Shown piece after piece: positions 7,948 through 16,719 of a DNA stretch of 23,698 nucleotides; position 1 is the first letter of the stretch; every line of letters begins with the position of its first letter. The notes under the pieces are model-generated. The model was not told the origin of the DNA. It did no database searches and worked only from the letters and a program-made list of their open reading frames with translations. The stretch is from the NCBI GenBank assembly GCA_964635065.1, contig CAZWMK010000023.1, positions 1 to 23,698 of the forward strand, read 5' to 3'. The DNA comes from CAZWMK01 sp964635065 (GTDB lineage Bacteria; Pseudomonadota; Alphaproteobacteria; Sphingomonadales; Sphingomonadaceae). The translations under genes were made by a program, and so were the position numbers.

Positions 7948-9771
7948 ATGCACACGCCCCGACTCATTCGCCGCCTGCCGGATCACCTCGTCAACCAGAT
8001 CGCGGCGGGCGAGGTCGTCGAACGTCCGGCGAGTGCGCTGAAGGAACTGGTCGAAAACGCCATCGATGCCGATGCGCGGCATGTTTTGATCGAGCTTGCG
8101 GCTGGCGGCATCGATCGCCTGGCCGTGATCGACGATGGTTGCGGCATGGGTGCGGAGGCGATGCGGCTGGCAGTCGAACGTCATGCGACGTCGAAACTGC
8201 CGCATGACGACCTGTCGGCTATCGCATCTCTGGGCTTTCGCGGCGAGGCGCTGCCATCCATCGCCAGCGTGGCGCAACTGACGCTCACGTCGCGGGCGGG
8301 AGGGCAGCCCGGCTGGCGGCTGGTTGTCGACAATGGCCGGATCGCTGCCGATGAACCGGCGGCGGCCACGCCCGGCACACGGGTCGAGGTCGATGGCCTG
8401 TTCGCGCGCGTGCCTGCACGGCGCAAATTTCTTAAAAGCCCGCGCGCCGAACTGGCCGCCTGTGTCGATGTCGTGCGCCGTCTGGCGATGGCGCACCCGC
8501 GCATCGGCTTTGAATTGCGTCACGAAGGACGGCGCCTGTTGCGCGCCGAATCCGCCTTGCACGACGATCCGGTGCAGGCGAAGGCGCAGCGGCTGGGCGT
8601 GTTGATGGGGGCGGATTTTGCCGACAATGCCGTGCCGATCGACCTCGTGCGCGATGGCCTGCAGCTGGGCGGGCTGGCGGGTTTGCCCACCTACAACCGG
8701 GGCGTGGCCGATCATCAGTTCCTGTTCGTCAATGGCCGTCCGGTCCGCGACCGCCTGCTGACGGGAGCCGTGCGGGCGGCTTATCAGGATTTGCTGGCGC
8801 GCGACCGTCATCCTGTCGTGGCGCTGTTCCTCGACGTGCCGGGCAGCTTTGTTGACGTCAATGTCCACCCGGCCAAGACCGAAGTGCGGTTTCAGGACAC
8901 GGGGCTGGTGCGGGGTCTGATCGTCGGCGGCCTGCGTCGTGCCCTCGATGCGGCGGGCCACCGTGCAAGTTCGACTGTCAGCCGCGCCGCCCTTGGCGCT
9001 TTCCAGCCATCCCATCTGCCGCAAGCGTCAGGCGCGGCCCATGCGGCGGATCACCCGGCTATGTGGGCCGGGGCAGCGCCCGCCATGGCCGAGCCACGCC
9101 TTGGCTTCAGCGCGCCGCCGCTGGCCCGCAGCCATCAGGCAGCGTCGGGTGGATGGGAGGCACTGGACACTGGGGGCGCTCCGCCCGTCGATTATCCGCT
9201 GGGGCTGGCGCGCGGGCAAGTGGCGGACACCTATATTCTTGCCGAAACGCCCGATGCACTTGTGCTGGTCGATCAGCATGCCGCCCATGAACGGCTGGTG
9301 CTGGAACGGATGCGTGCGGCCTATGTTGCCGGCGGCGTCAAGGCGCAGGCGCTGCTTTTGCCCGAAATCGTCGAAATGACCGAAGATGCCGCCGACCTTC
9401 TGGCCGAGCGCGCCGGGGAGCTGGCGCTTTGGGGGCTTGAGGTCGAGCGCTTTGGGGCAGGCGCTATCATGGTGCGTGCGGTGCCTGCGCTTTTGGGGAC
9501 AAAGGACGTGCGCGGTCTGATCGTTGATCTGGCCGATGAGCTGGCCAGCTTCGATGCAGCGCTTGCGCTGAAAGAGCGCATCGACGCTGTCTGTGCAACC
9601 ATGGCTTGCCACGGATCGGTGCGCGCGGGCCGGGCCCTGTCGCTCGCAGAGATGAACGCGCTACTGCGCGAGATGGAGGCGACCCCGCACAGCGGCCAGT
9701 GCAATCATGGTCGGCCGACCTATGTGAAGCTCGATAAAGGCGATATCGAGAGGCTGTTCGGGCGCAAATAG
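7948..9771 (+). CDS. mutL: DNA mismatch repair protein MutL with endonuclease motif
   Basis: A 607-residue protein. The ATG at 7948 follows GGAGGAAGG directly, so I prefer it to the longer open frame starting at 7864. The N-terminal GHKL ATPase domain carries E-L-V-E-N-A-I-D-A (33-41), D-D-G-C-G-M (62-67) and G-F-R-G-E-A-L (96-102). A Pro/Ala-rich linker spans roughly residues 340-415. The C-terminal dimerisation/nuclease domain has D-Q-H-A-A-H-E (442-448) followed by Glu453, matching the DQHA(X)2E(X)4E metal-binding motif of MutL endonucleases. A-C-H-G-S (553-557) and C-N-H-G-R-P (585-590) complete the metal site. It would therefore nick DNA itself during mismatch repair, as expected in bacteria without MutH. 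It is divergent from mreB and convergent with the DsbA-like gene. Confidence 0.96.
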   Translation: MHTPRLIRRLPDHLVNQIAAGEVVERPASALKELVENAIDADARHVLIELAAGGIDRLAVIDDGCGMGAEAMRLAVERHATSKLPHDDLSAIASLGFRGEALPSIASVAQLTLTSRAGGQPGWRLVVDNGRIAADEPAAATPGTRVEVDGLFARVPARRKFLKSPRAELAACVDVVRRLAMAHPRIGFELRHEGRRLLRAESALHDDPVQAKAQRLGVLMGADFADNAVPIDLVRDGLQLGGLAGLPTYNRGVADHQFLFVNGRPVRDRLLTGAVRAAYQDLLARDRHPVVALFLDVPGSFVDVNVHPAKTEVRFQDTGLVRGLIVGGLRRALDAAGHRASSTVSRAALGAFQPSHLPQASGAAHAADHPAMWAGAAPAMAEPRLGFSAPPLARSHQAASGGWEALDTGGAPPVDYPLGLARGQVADTYILAETPDALVLVDQHAAHERLVLERMRAAYVAGGVKAQALLLPEIVEMTEDAADLLAERAGELALWGLEVERFGAGAIMVRAVPALLGTKDVRGLIVDLADELASFDAALALKERIDAVCATMACHGSVRAGRALSLAEMNALLREMEATPHSGQCNHGRPTYVKLDKGDIERLFGRK

Positions 9772-9780
9772 TGCGCGCCC
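9760..9780. terminator. Short hairpin between convergent mutL and the DsbA-like gene
   Basis: A 6-bp G+C stem (9760-9765 with 9775-9780) whose 9-base loop contains the mutL stop codon. Only 12 bases separate the two convergent stop codons. There is no T-tract on either strand, so a role in termination is tentative. Confidence 0.3.
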
Positions 9781-9783
9781 GGT

Positions 9784-10548
9784 TCAGTCGCGCAAAGCCC
9801 GCGCTTCCGCGATGGCCTTTTTCAACTCGTCATGACCGACAGCGCCCGACAGGATGCGGTTGCCGACGATGTAGGTTGGCGTTCCGGTCAGACCGAGCGC
9901 GCGACCGAGTTCGAGGTTTTTCTGGATTTCCGCCTTGAGCGCGGGGGCGCGCATGTCGGCTGCGGTTTTCATCTCGTCAAGGCCTGCGGCACGGACAGCG
10001 GCGACGACAGCTTCATGCGAAAGCCGGTCGCGTGCGGTCAGAAGACGCTTCTGGAACGCGGCATAGCGGCCCTGCTTCGCAGCCGACAGGCTGGCCAGCG
10101 CGGCTTCGTCAGAAACGGCGCCCAGCACCGGAAAGTCGCGATAGACAACCTTCAGATCATCGTCATCAGCCAGGAGACGCTGCACCTCGTCATGCATGAC
10201 CTTGCAGTAGGGGCAGTTGTAATCAAAAAACTCGACCAGCACGATATCGCCATCTTCATCACCCGCCCAGGCCCCGGCAAAGGGCGTTTCAATTTCAGCC
10301 CTGTTGCTGTCGAGCAGCTTGGCGACTTCACGTTGTTGCAGGCGGTTGATGGCCTCTGGAATGATTTCGGGATTTTCGAGGATGTAATTGCGCACAAGCT
10401 CTTCGATCGAGCCACGGCTGGCACCGAGCGTTGCATCGTCGCGTGACGCCGGACGCGCACCCAGTGCAGCATAGGCGATGGCCGCCAGCACAAGGGCGCC
10501 AAGCAGCAATGAAAATGTGAATGCGCCGCTTGCTGGCTTGCCGTTCAT
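9784..10548 (-). CDS. DsbA-family thiol-disulfide oxidoreductase
   Basis: A 254-residue envelope protein. An N-terminal hydrophobic helix (about residues 10-30) serves as signal peptide or membrane anchor. A helical segment follows (NYILENPEIIPEAI, 54-67) of the kind found before the thioredoxin domain in ScsC/DsbA-like proteins. The catalytic motif is C-P-Y-C (Cys112, Cys115). The cis-proline loop is T-G-T-P-T-Y (about 226-231). It would introduce or rearrange disulfides in periplasmic proteins. It begins eight bases after the stop codon of the M48 protease gene, with AAGGGA as ribosome binding site, so the two are co-transcribed. Whether it acts as an oxidase (DsbA) or isomerase (DsbC/ScsC) cannot be decided from sequence alone. 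Confidence 0.9.
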   Translation of the reverse strand: MNGKPASGAFTFSLLLGALVLAAIAYAALGARPASRDDATLGASRGSIEELVRNYILENPEIIPEAINRLQQREVAKLLDSNRAEIETPFAGAWAGDEDGDIVLVEFFDYNCPYCKVMHDEVQRLLADDDDLKVVYRDFPVLGAVSDEAALASLSAAKQGRYAAFQKRLLTARDRLSHEAVVAAVRAAGLDEMKTAADMRAPALKAEIQKNLELGRALGLTGTPTYIVGNRILSGAVGHDELKKAIAEARALRD

Positions 10549-10556
10549 GTCGTCCC

Positions 10557-11918
10557 TTACCTGCTTTTGCGTTTTCTGATTTTTGCCAGCTCGTCCTGGC
10601 TGACCATGACAATGTCTTGCGCGCGCAGCCAGTCCGGCGAGCCGCTTTTCAGTCCTGCCATTGCCCGCCGCGCGTTGACAAGAGCAGCGTCGGGCATGCC
10701 CGACAGATTGAAGCGTTCAGCGGACGCGAGCGCGGCGCGCGCTTCATCGCCTTCGCGGGCATAGGCGATGCCGAGCTGATACCAGGCAAAGGGATTTTCA
10801 TTGTCGCGGACGATGGCGGCGCGCAGGATTTTCTTGGCTTCGGCATCATGCGCGGGCGTTTCGGTGGAGATCAGCGCGTGGCCGAGCATCGAAGCGATCA
10901 AAGGCTCGTCTGGCGCCAGTGCGACGGCGCGGCGCAGTGGCGGGATCGCTTCTGCGACACGACCCGATTCAAGCAGGATCTGCCCTTTGAGTTCGAGGAA
11001 ATAGGGGTCGTCCGGCGCGCGTTGCAAGAGCTTGTCGACCTCGGCGGCGGCCCGGTCGGGGTCGGCGGCCTTGTGCAGGGCGTAGGCACGGGCATATAGC
11101 GCGGGCGTGCTCTGGTTGCTTTCCGGATAGAGCTGGAAGGTGCGCGCCGGTTCCTGGATGAACCCGGCCAGCTTGGCTTTGACCCGCTGAAAACGGGCTT
11201 CAAGCACCGGGTCGGGCTGACGGTTCCAGTTGGCGGAATTCAGATAGGTGTCTTCCAGACGGGCGATGCGTTCGCCTGTCAGCGGATGGGTGCGATTATA
11301 GCTGTTGTCCTGCGGAATCGCGAGGCGATATTCCTGATTTTGCAGCTTTTTGAAGAAGTCGATGGAACCCCGGCCCGAAACTCCGGCCTTTTCGAGATAG
11401 CTTGCGCCCGCCTGGTCGGCCGCGCTTTCCTGCGTGCGGGTGTAGGCCATGAGACTGCCCATCGCCGCCTGCTGGCCGCCGCTCAGGATCGCCATGCCCG
11501 CTTCGCCCGCACCGGCTGCGACAGCCGCAGCACCCAGGAGCAGCGACAGGATCGAAATGCCGGTCGCCGCCTTGGCGCCATCGCCGAAGCGGACAAGGTG
11601 CCCGCCCGCGATGTGGCCGAGTTCGTGGGCGTGGACGCCCTGAACCTGATTGACGTTATCGGCGGCAAGGATCAGGCCGCTGTGAAAGAAGACATTTTGC
11701 CCACCCGCGACGAAGGCGTTGATATCCTTGTCGCCGATCATCATGACCTTGATTGAATCGGGGTTCAACCCGGCGGCGGTCGCCAGCGGCCGGTTGATGT
11801 CACGCAGCAGTGCCTCGGTCTCGGCATCGCGCAGGATGCTCTGCGCCGCTGCGGGCCGCACGCCAAGGCAAGCGATCAACAGGCAGAAAAGCAGGCGGGG
11901 CAGCAACTGGGCGAGCAT
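10557..11918 (-). CDS. BepA-like M48 metalloprotease with TPR repeats
   Basis: A 453-residue exported zinc protease. The start at 11918 is chosen because it gives a clean signal peptide (MLAQLLPRLLFCLLIACLG, probable cleavage after A-A-A at about 25). An upstream in-frame start would add 18 non-signal residues. The catalytic H-E-L-G-H is at 98-102 and the third zinc ligand is Glu164 in Q-E-S-A-A-D. The C-terminal half (about 265-440) consists of tetratricopeptide-type helical repeats. This is the architecture of BepA (YfgC), which assists or degrades outer-membrane proteins such as LptD and BamA in E. coli. It shares a transcript with the DsbA-like gene downstream. The gene symbol is withheld because several paralogous M48-TPR families exist. 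Confidence 0.9.
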   Translation of the reverse strand: MLAQLLPRLLFCLLIACLGVRPAAAQSILRDAETEALLRDINRPLATAAGLNPDSIKVMMIGDKDINAFVAGGQNVFFHSGLILAADNVNQVQGVHAHELGHIAGGHLVRFGDGAKAATGISILSLLLGAAAVAAGAGEAGMAILSGGQQAAMGSLMAYTRTQESAADQAGASYLEKAGVSGRGSIDFFKKLQNQEYRLAIPQDNSYNRTHPLTGERIARLEDTYLNSANWNRQPDPVLEARFQRVKAKLAGFIQEPARTFQLYPESNQSTPALYARAYALHKAADPDRAAAEVDKLLQRAPDDPYFLELKGQILLESGRVAEAIPPLRRAVALAPDEPLIASMLGHALISTETPAHDAEAKKILRAAIVRDNENPFAWYQLGIAYAREGDEARAALASAERFNLSGMPDAALVNARRAMAGLKSGSPDWLRAQDIVMVSQDELAKIRKRKSR

Positions 11919-11970
11919 GGCACAACCTTGGCTGTCAGGCGATGAATGCTGCATGAAGCCCGCGCACAGC

Positions 11971-12006
11971 ATGAACCGGACGCGACGGTTGCCGCGTCCG
12001 GTTCAT
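11971..12006 (-). terminator. Perfect 14-bp hairpin after rne
   Basis: The arms 11971-11984 and 11993-12006 are perfectly complementary with an 8-base loop. The hairpin starts four bases after the RNase E stop codon. No T-tract follows on the minus strand. It is well placed to end or protect the rne mRNA, but it is not a canonical intrinsic terminator. Confidence 0.6.
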
Positions 12007-12010
12007 GTGA

Positions 12011-14771
12011 TCAGGACCCGAAGGTGCTCTGCCACCAGCCCCGGCGCGGCGGCGCGGATTCAGTGGCTGTCTCGCTGGCGGCATCCTTTGCCGTGTCGGC
12101 GGCTTCTGCGGTCTGGACCGCGCCGGCTTCCGTCGCCGGTTCCGGGATGGCGGCTGCTTCCGGCGCTGCTTCTGGCGCGGCTGTCACGGGCGTCGCTTCG
12201 ACTTCCGTCATGGTGTCGCCTGCCTCTGCGGTGGCTGCGGCCGTGGCAGGCTTGGTGCGCTTTGCCGGTGCGCGCTTGCGTGGTGCGCGTTTTTTAGGCG
12301 CATCTTCGGCGGGCGCGGCGTCTGCCAGTTCCGCTGGGGCCGTTCCGGATTCGACGATCAGCGGTGCATCGGCAACTGCGCTTGTCGCCGCTGCTTCCGT
12401 GGCGTTGTCGCCAGCAGTGGCCGCGGCGTCTGCGACAGCTTCGGCCCCTGCGGTCTTGCGCGTCGTCCGCCGACGCCGTGCAGGTTTGGCGGCGGGCACT
12501 TCGTCCGCAACTGCGGCGTCGGCTGCGGCGCTCTCGGTGCGGGGCGCGTCCTTGTCCGCTTCGCTGGCGTCTGCTTCGGCTGCCGGGACGGTCGTTTCGA
12601 TGCCGGCGCTGACGGACTCGCTGGTGTCGTGCTCGACCGTCTCACCTTCGGCTTGTTCCGCCTCAAGGGGCGCGCCCTCGTCTGTCGTACGCGGTTCGCC
12701 GCGTTCGCCGTTGCGACGGCGGCCACCACGGCGTCCGCGGCGACGCGGACGGCGCTGGTTGTCTTCGCGCGCCGTACCGTCGTCTGCTGTGTCGGCTTCG
12801 GCAGACTGTTCTTCTGCGTCTGCACCGTCGTCGACAGCGGCGCCGGTGCTTTGGCCGTCTTCTGTCTCTTGCGCCTGATCGGGCGCAAGCTCTCGGTCGC
12901 GGCGTGGACGACGCTTGCGCCGCCTGCGGTTGCGGCTGCTGCGCTCTTCATCCTCTTCATTGTCAGAGTCCGCGCGGCGGCGGCCGTTACTGGCAGCACG
13001 CACGTCTTCGCCCGCGTCCTCTTCTTCTTCTTCGATATCGACGACGTCTTCATCGTCGTCCTCGATCGTGATCGGTGCGATCACGGCTGCCGCAGGACGG
13101 ACCGCAGGCGGTGGTCCGGCGGAATCGATGGCGAAGTTCGGCACGATCAGATCAGGGTCGGGCACGACCTCGATCGAGATGCCATAACGGTTTTCAAGGT
13201 CGATCAGTTCGTCGCGCTTGCGGTTGAGGATATAGACCGCGACATCGCTACCCGCACGCAGGCAGAACTGGCTGGCGCGGCCGATCAGCGCCTCGGCCTC
13301 CAGCCCGCGCAGTGCGGCCAGTGCTGCCGACGGCACCGAACGGACGATCCCGGCGCCATCGCACATCGGGCAGGTGTGGGTCGAGGCTTCCAGAACGCCC
13401 GTGCGCAGGCGCTGACGGCTCATTTCCATCAGGCCGAAGCTCGAAATGCGGCCGATCTGGATGCGCGCGCGATCATTCTTGACCGCTTCCTTGAGACAGC
13501 GTTCGACCTTGCGGACGTTCGAGCCATGCTCCATGTCGATGAAGTCGATGACAACAAGGCCTGCCATGTCGCGCAAACGGAGCTGCCGTGCGATTTCCTC
13601 AGCCGCCTCCATGTTGGTCTTGACGGCTGTTTCCTCGATATTGTGCTCGCGCGTCGAACGGCCCGAGTTGATGTCGATNNNNNNNNNNNNNNNNNNNNNN
13701 NGACTTCAGCTGGACGACCGGATGATACATCGACGCCAGCTGCGCTTCGACCTGATGGCGCTGGAACAGCGGTACCGGGTTCACATATTGCTGAACCTTC
13801 TTGGCGTGGCTCGGCATCAGCAATTTCATGAAGGCCTTGGCGGACTTGTAGCCTTCCTCGCCCTCGACAAGCACTTCGTCGATCTCGCGCGAGTAGATGT
13901 CGCGGATGGCGCGCTTGATGAGGTCGCTGTCCTCGTAGATCAGGGCCGGTGCTGTCGACTTCAGGGTGGCTTCGCGGATTTCGTCCCACAGGCGCGCAAG
14001 ATAGTCGAAATCGCGACGGATTTCGGTCTTGGTGCGCTTCAGGCCTGCCGTGCGGACGATGCAGCCCATGCCCACCGGAAGATTGAGATCGGAGACGATC
14101 TCTTTCAGCCGCTTGCGGTCAGCCGAGTTCGAAATCTTGCGGCTGATGCCGCCGCCATGGCTGGTATTGGGCATCAGCACCGAATAACGGCCAGCCAGCG
14201 ACAGATAGGTGGTGAGGGCGGCCCCCTTGTTGCCGCGCTCCTCTTTGACGACCTGCACCAGCATCACCTGACGGCGATGGATGACTTCCTGGATCTTGTA
14301 GCGCCGGCGCAGGTTCATGCGCCGCGTGCGCAGCGCCTCGCTTGCCGTTTCCTCGTGGCCGCCATGTTCGTCGACAGGCGGCGGTGCATCTTCGTCACTG
14401 GCTTCGGCAGTGACCTCTGCGGCGCCATTTTCGGCGGCCGCATCGCTTGCGGTGTCATGGTCTTCGGGGTCGTCGTGACGGTGCGCTTCGCGCTCCTCGC
14501 GCAGCAGCGCCTCGCGATCTTCCTTCGGGATCTGGTAATAATCCGGATGGATTTCCGAAAAGGCAAGAAAGCCATGGCGGTTGCCGCCATATTCGATGAA
14601 TGCAGCCTGCAATGACGGCTCGACGCGCGTCACTTTTGCAAGATAGATATTGCCTTTAAGCTGCTTCTTGGCCGCAGCCTCGAAGTCAAATTCCTCGATC
14701 CGGTTTCCCTTGACGACGGCGACCCGTGTTTCCTCCGGGTGGCGCGCGTCGATCAGCATGCGCGTCGACAT
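12011..14771 (-). CDS. rne: Ribonuclease E, interrupted by an assembly gap
   Basis: Endoribonuclease and scaffold of the RNA degradosome, predicted at about 926 residues. The ATG at 14771 has a GGAG ribosome binding site. The S1 domain begins near residue 37 and is split by an acidic insert (about 88-150), as in other alphaproteobacteria. The DNase I-like part follows, with I-D-I-N and D-F-I-D supplying the two metal-binding Asp residues. The Zn-link C-P-M-C and a disordered C-terminal half come next. That half has acidic runs, Arg-rich RNA-binding blocks and many Ala/Glu repeats. The extreme C-terminus R-R-G-W-W-Q-S-T-F-G-S contains a Gly-Trp-Trp motif like the PNPase-binding site described for Caulobacter RNase E. 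The 23 Ns at 13679-13701 separate two parts in different frames; I regard this as a mis-sized gap rather than a mutation. RNase G is excluded by the length and C-terminal scaffold. Confidence 0.95.
13679..13701. other. Run of 23 N: assembly gap inside rne
   Basis: Undetermined bases inside the catalytic domain. On the minus strand, coding sequence ends at ...Q-L-K-S before the gap and resumes at I-D-I-N-S-G after it. In E. coli RNase E about 14 residues lie between these landmarks, so about 43 bases should be missing, not 23. The 20-base shortfall changes the frame and explains why the two halves appear in different frames. Confidence 0.97.
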
Positions 14772-15317
14772 CAAAATATCTCCAGTCGCGCAGACGACGG
14801 CCAAGCGAGCGTGGCCACTGCGAATGCGCGTATGTGAAAGAGCCGGCTTCTGCAGCCACAGGGTGCGATCCGGCGGGGTTGAAAGACAAGACGCCATCAC
14901 GCAGGCGCGCACCCGTGCTGCCAAGGGGCAGCTTCACCGGGTAATGCGCACGCACCACGTTCATTCGACGTTTACTCCGCAGCTTTTCCGCAGGCCGAAT
15001 TCCTGTGCCGGACGGCAGAAAAGCGTGACGACTGGTCGGGGCCATGCAGTCTGTTTAGGGCAGGACTGCCGCCTCGAGATGGACGGTTTGACGCTGAACA
15101 ATGTGCCCAATGCATCAAGCCGCGACTAGGCTTGCTAGCAGCATATCGTCGGGTGAACAATATATGCTGGCCGCTTTTCATGCATGGGTTGAGTTATTCT
15201 TCTGTAAAGGTTAAACTTTGCCTTAATGCCGGTTTATTATCCATTGGCCGGAAGTGCATGTCATATGCCGGGCCGGGGGGCTTGGCGTGATGCGTTTTTG
15301 AACGGGGGTTGGCGCAC
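14772..15317. other. Divergent intergenic region between rne and amiC
   Basis: 546 bases with no supported gene. On the rne side, two small hairpins could form in the mRNA leader: 14917-14922 with 14927-14932 (6 bp, 4-base loop), and a GGCCA/TGGCC pair at about 14800-14817 just before the ribosome binding site. A candidate promoter for amiC is listed separately. The minus-strand frame at 14686-15045 runs into rne in another frame and resembles nothing I know. No clear rne promoter was found. Confidence 0.5.
15189..15217 (+). promoter_or_regulatory. Candidate sigma-70-type promoter for amiC
   Basis: TTGAGT (15189-15194) and TAAACT (15212-15217) are separated by 17 bases, close to the consensus spacing and hexamers. 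The surrounding stretch is notably A+T-rich compared with the rest of the window. Transcription would start near 15224, giving a leader of about 95 bases before the amiC ATG. This is prediction by eye only. Confidence 0.45.
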
Positions 15318-16673
15318 ATGCGGAAAGGATATGCCCGTTGCCTCGCAACAGTGGCACTTCTCTGCCTGGCCATGACGGCACCCCATGGTGCGGCGGTCGC
15401 CGCGCCTGCCGTCAAGGCCGTTGCTCTGGAAGCGCAGGCAACAGGACCGCAGCTGGTTATAGGGTTTGATGGCACTTTCGCCGCGCCCAGCCTGTTCGCG
15501 CTTGGTCAGCCCAACCGTATTGTTATCGACCTGCCCGGCGTAAGCGTTGCCGCCGGCACAGTCGCGGGTGAGGCGAGCATTGCGCGTATCCGCATGGCGC
15601 AGTTCGACAAGGGACGTGCCCGGATCGTCGTTGACCTGAACGCGCCTGTTCGGGTTGGTGCCGTTACGGTTGCAGATGGCAACCGGCTGATCGTCCCTTT
15701 GTTGCCAGCCGATGATGCGGAATTCAGCGCCGTCGTCCGGCAAGGCCGGATCAAGCTTGTCGGCAGCGCGCCTGCAAGTGTTGCCACGACCCCGGCTGCC
15801 GCTGCCGCTGCCGTTGCTGCCGCCACGCCGGAAGTTGCGGCGTCAAGGCAGGCATCCCAGACGGTCAAGGCCAAGCTGGCGGATGTGCCCGCGCGTGCCG
15901 ATGCGGCTGCCGCCGTTCCTGCGCGTCCCGCGCCGCCAGAAGCTGCGCCTGCACGGACATCTGCGCGCGTCCGCAGCGGTTCGCTGCCCGTCGTCGTCAT
16001 TGATGCCGGCCACGGCGGCAAGGATGTCGGGACGATCAGCGCCTATGAAGGGCGCTATGAAAAGGATGCTGTTCTGGCCATTGCGCGGGCAACGCGCCGC
16101 GCGCTGGAGGCGACCGGACGCTACAAGGTCGTGATGACGCGCGACAGTGATGTCTTTCTGCCACTGTCGCGGCGTGTCGCGATTGCGCGGGCCAACAAGG
16201 CCCAGCTCTTTATTTCGATTCACGCCGACAGCGCCCATGAACCGGAAGTGCGCGGCGCGACAATCTACACCCTGTCCGAAGTCGCATCGGACAAGGAGGC
16301 CGCGCGCCTGGCCGCGAAGGAAAACCGCGCGGACGTGATTGCAGGCGTTAACTTCGCGTCGGAAACCGCCGAGGTCGGGGATATATTGCTCGATCTTCTC
16401 CAGCGTGAAACCATGAATGTGTCCGCCGAATTTGCGGCAACGCTGCAAAGTGAAATGCGGCCGGAAGTGCACTTTAAATCTAACTTTCACCGCTTTGCCG
16501 GATTTCATGTGCTGAAAGCGCCTGATGTTCCCTCGGTCCTCGTTGAAACCGGCTATCTGTCGAATGTCGAAGATTCGCGCTTTCTGTTCTCCGAGCGTGG
16601 CCGGGAGGCTATCGCCAAGGGTATCGGAAAAGCGGTTGATGCCCATTTCCTGCGCCGTATGGCGCGAAGATAG
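15318..16673 (+). CDS. amiC: N-acetylmuramoyl-L-alanine amidase AmiC-type
   Basis: A 451-residue periplasmic zinc amidase that cuts the bond between MurNAc and L-Ala to split septal peptidoglycan during cell separation. The ATG at 15318 follows a G-rich ribosome binding site and gives a signal peptide (residues 1-29, cleavage near A-V-A-A). An AMIN domain (about 33-130) targets the septal wall. An Ala/Pro-rich linker (150-218) follows. The amidase_3 domain (224-448) has zinc ligands His232 (D-A-G-H-G-G), Glu248 and His302 (S-I-H-A-D), with catalytic Glu410 (V-E-T-G-Y). Residues of about 335-380 form an inserted helical segment corresponding to the autoinhibitory helix of E. coli AmiB/AmiC, so activation by an EnvC/NlpD-type LytM factor is likely. 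mrcA starts 46 bases downstream, so the two may share a transcript. Confidence 0.94.
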   Translation: MRKGYARCLATVALLCLAMTAPHGAAVAAPAVKAVALEAQATGPQLVIGFDGTFAAPSLFALGQPNRIVIDLPGVSVAAGTVAGEASIARIRMAQFDKGRARIVVDLNAPVRVGAVTVADGNRLIVPLLPADDAEFSAVVRQGRIKLVGSAPASVATTPAAAAAAVAAATPEVAASRQASQTVKAKLADVPARADAAAAVPARPAPPEAAPARTSARVRSGSLPVVVIDAGHGGKDVGTISAYEGRYEKDAVLAIARATRRALEATGRYKVVMTRDSDVFLPLSRRVAIARANKAQLFISIHADSAHEPEVRGATIYTLSEVASDKEAARLAAKENRADVIAGVNFASETAEVGDILLDLLQRETMNVSAEFAATLQSEMRPEVHFKSNFHRFAGFHVLKAPDVPSVLVETGYLSNVEDSRFLFSERGREAIAKGIGKAVDAHFLRRMARR

Positions 16674-16719
16674 GCGCTTCAGCTTGAAGGTGGCGGCGCG
16701 GGTGCTATAGCTGCGCCTG

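Noticed and set aside
7798..9024. 408-codon minus-strand open frame opposite mutL
   Set aside because: It is antisense to clearly conserved MutL sequence and its product is His/Gln/Arg-rich with no recognisable domain; typical shadow frame in G+C-rich DNA.
12011..14771. rne as a pseudogene or two separate genes
   Set aside because: The frame change coincides exactly with the N gap, and restoring the expected missing length gives one frame; both halves are intact with catalytic motifs.
14686..15045. 119-codon minus-strand frame in the rne leader region
   Set aside because: It overlaps the start of rne in a different frame, lacks a ribosome binding site and resembles no known protein.
15211..15226. 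CtrA-type binding site (TTAA-N-TTAA) upstream of amiC
   Set aside because: The spacing is 8 bases instead of the canonical 7, and one half-site overlaps the candidate -10 element; not enough to claim cell-cycle control.
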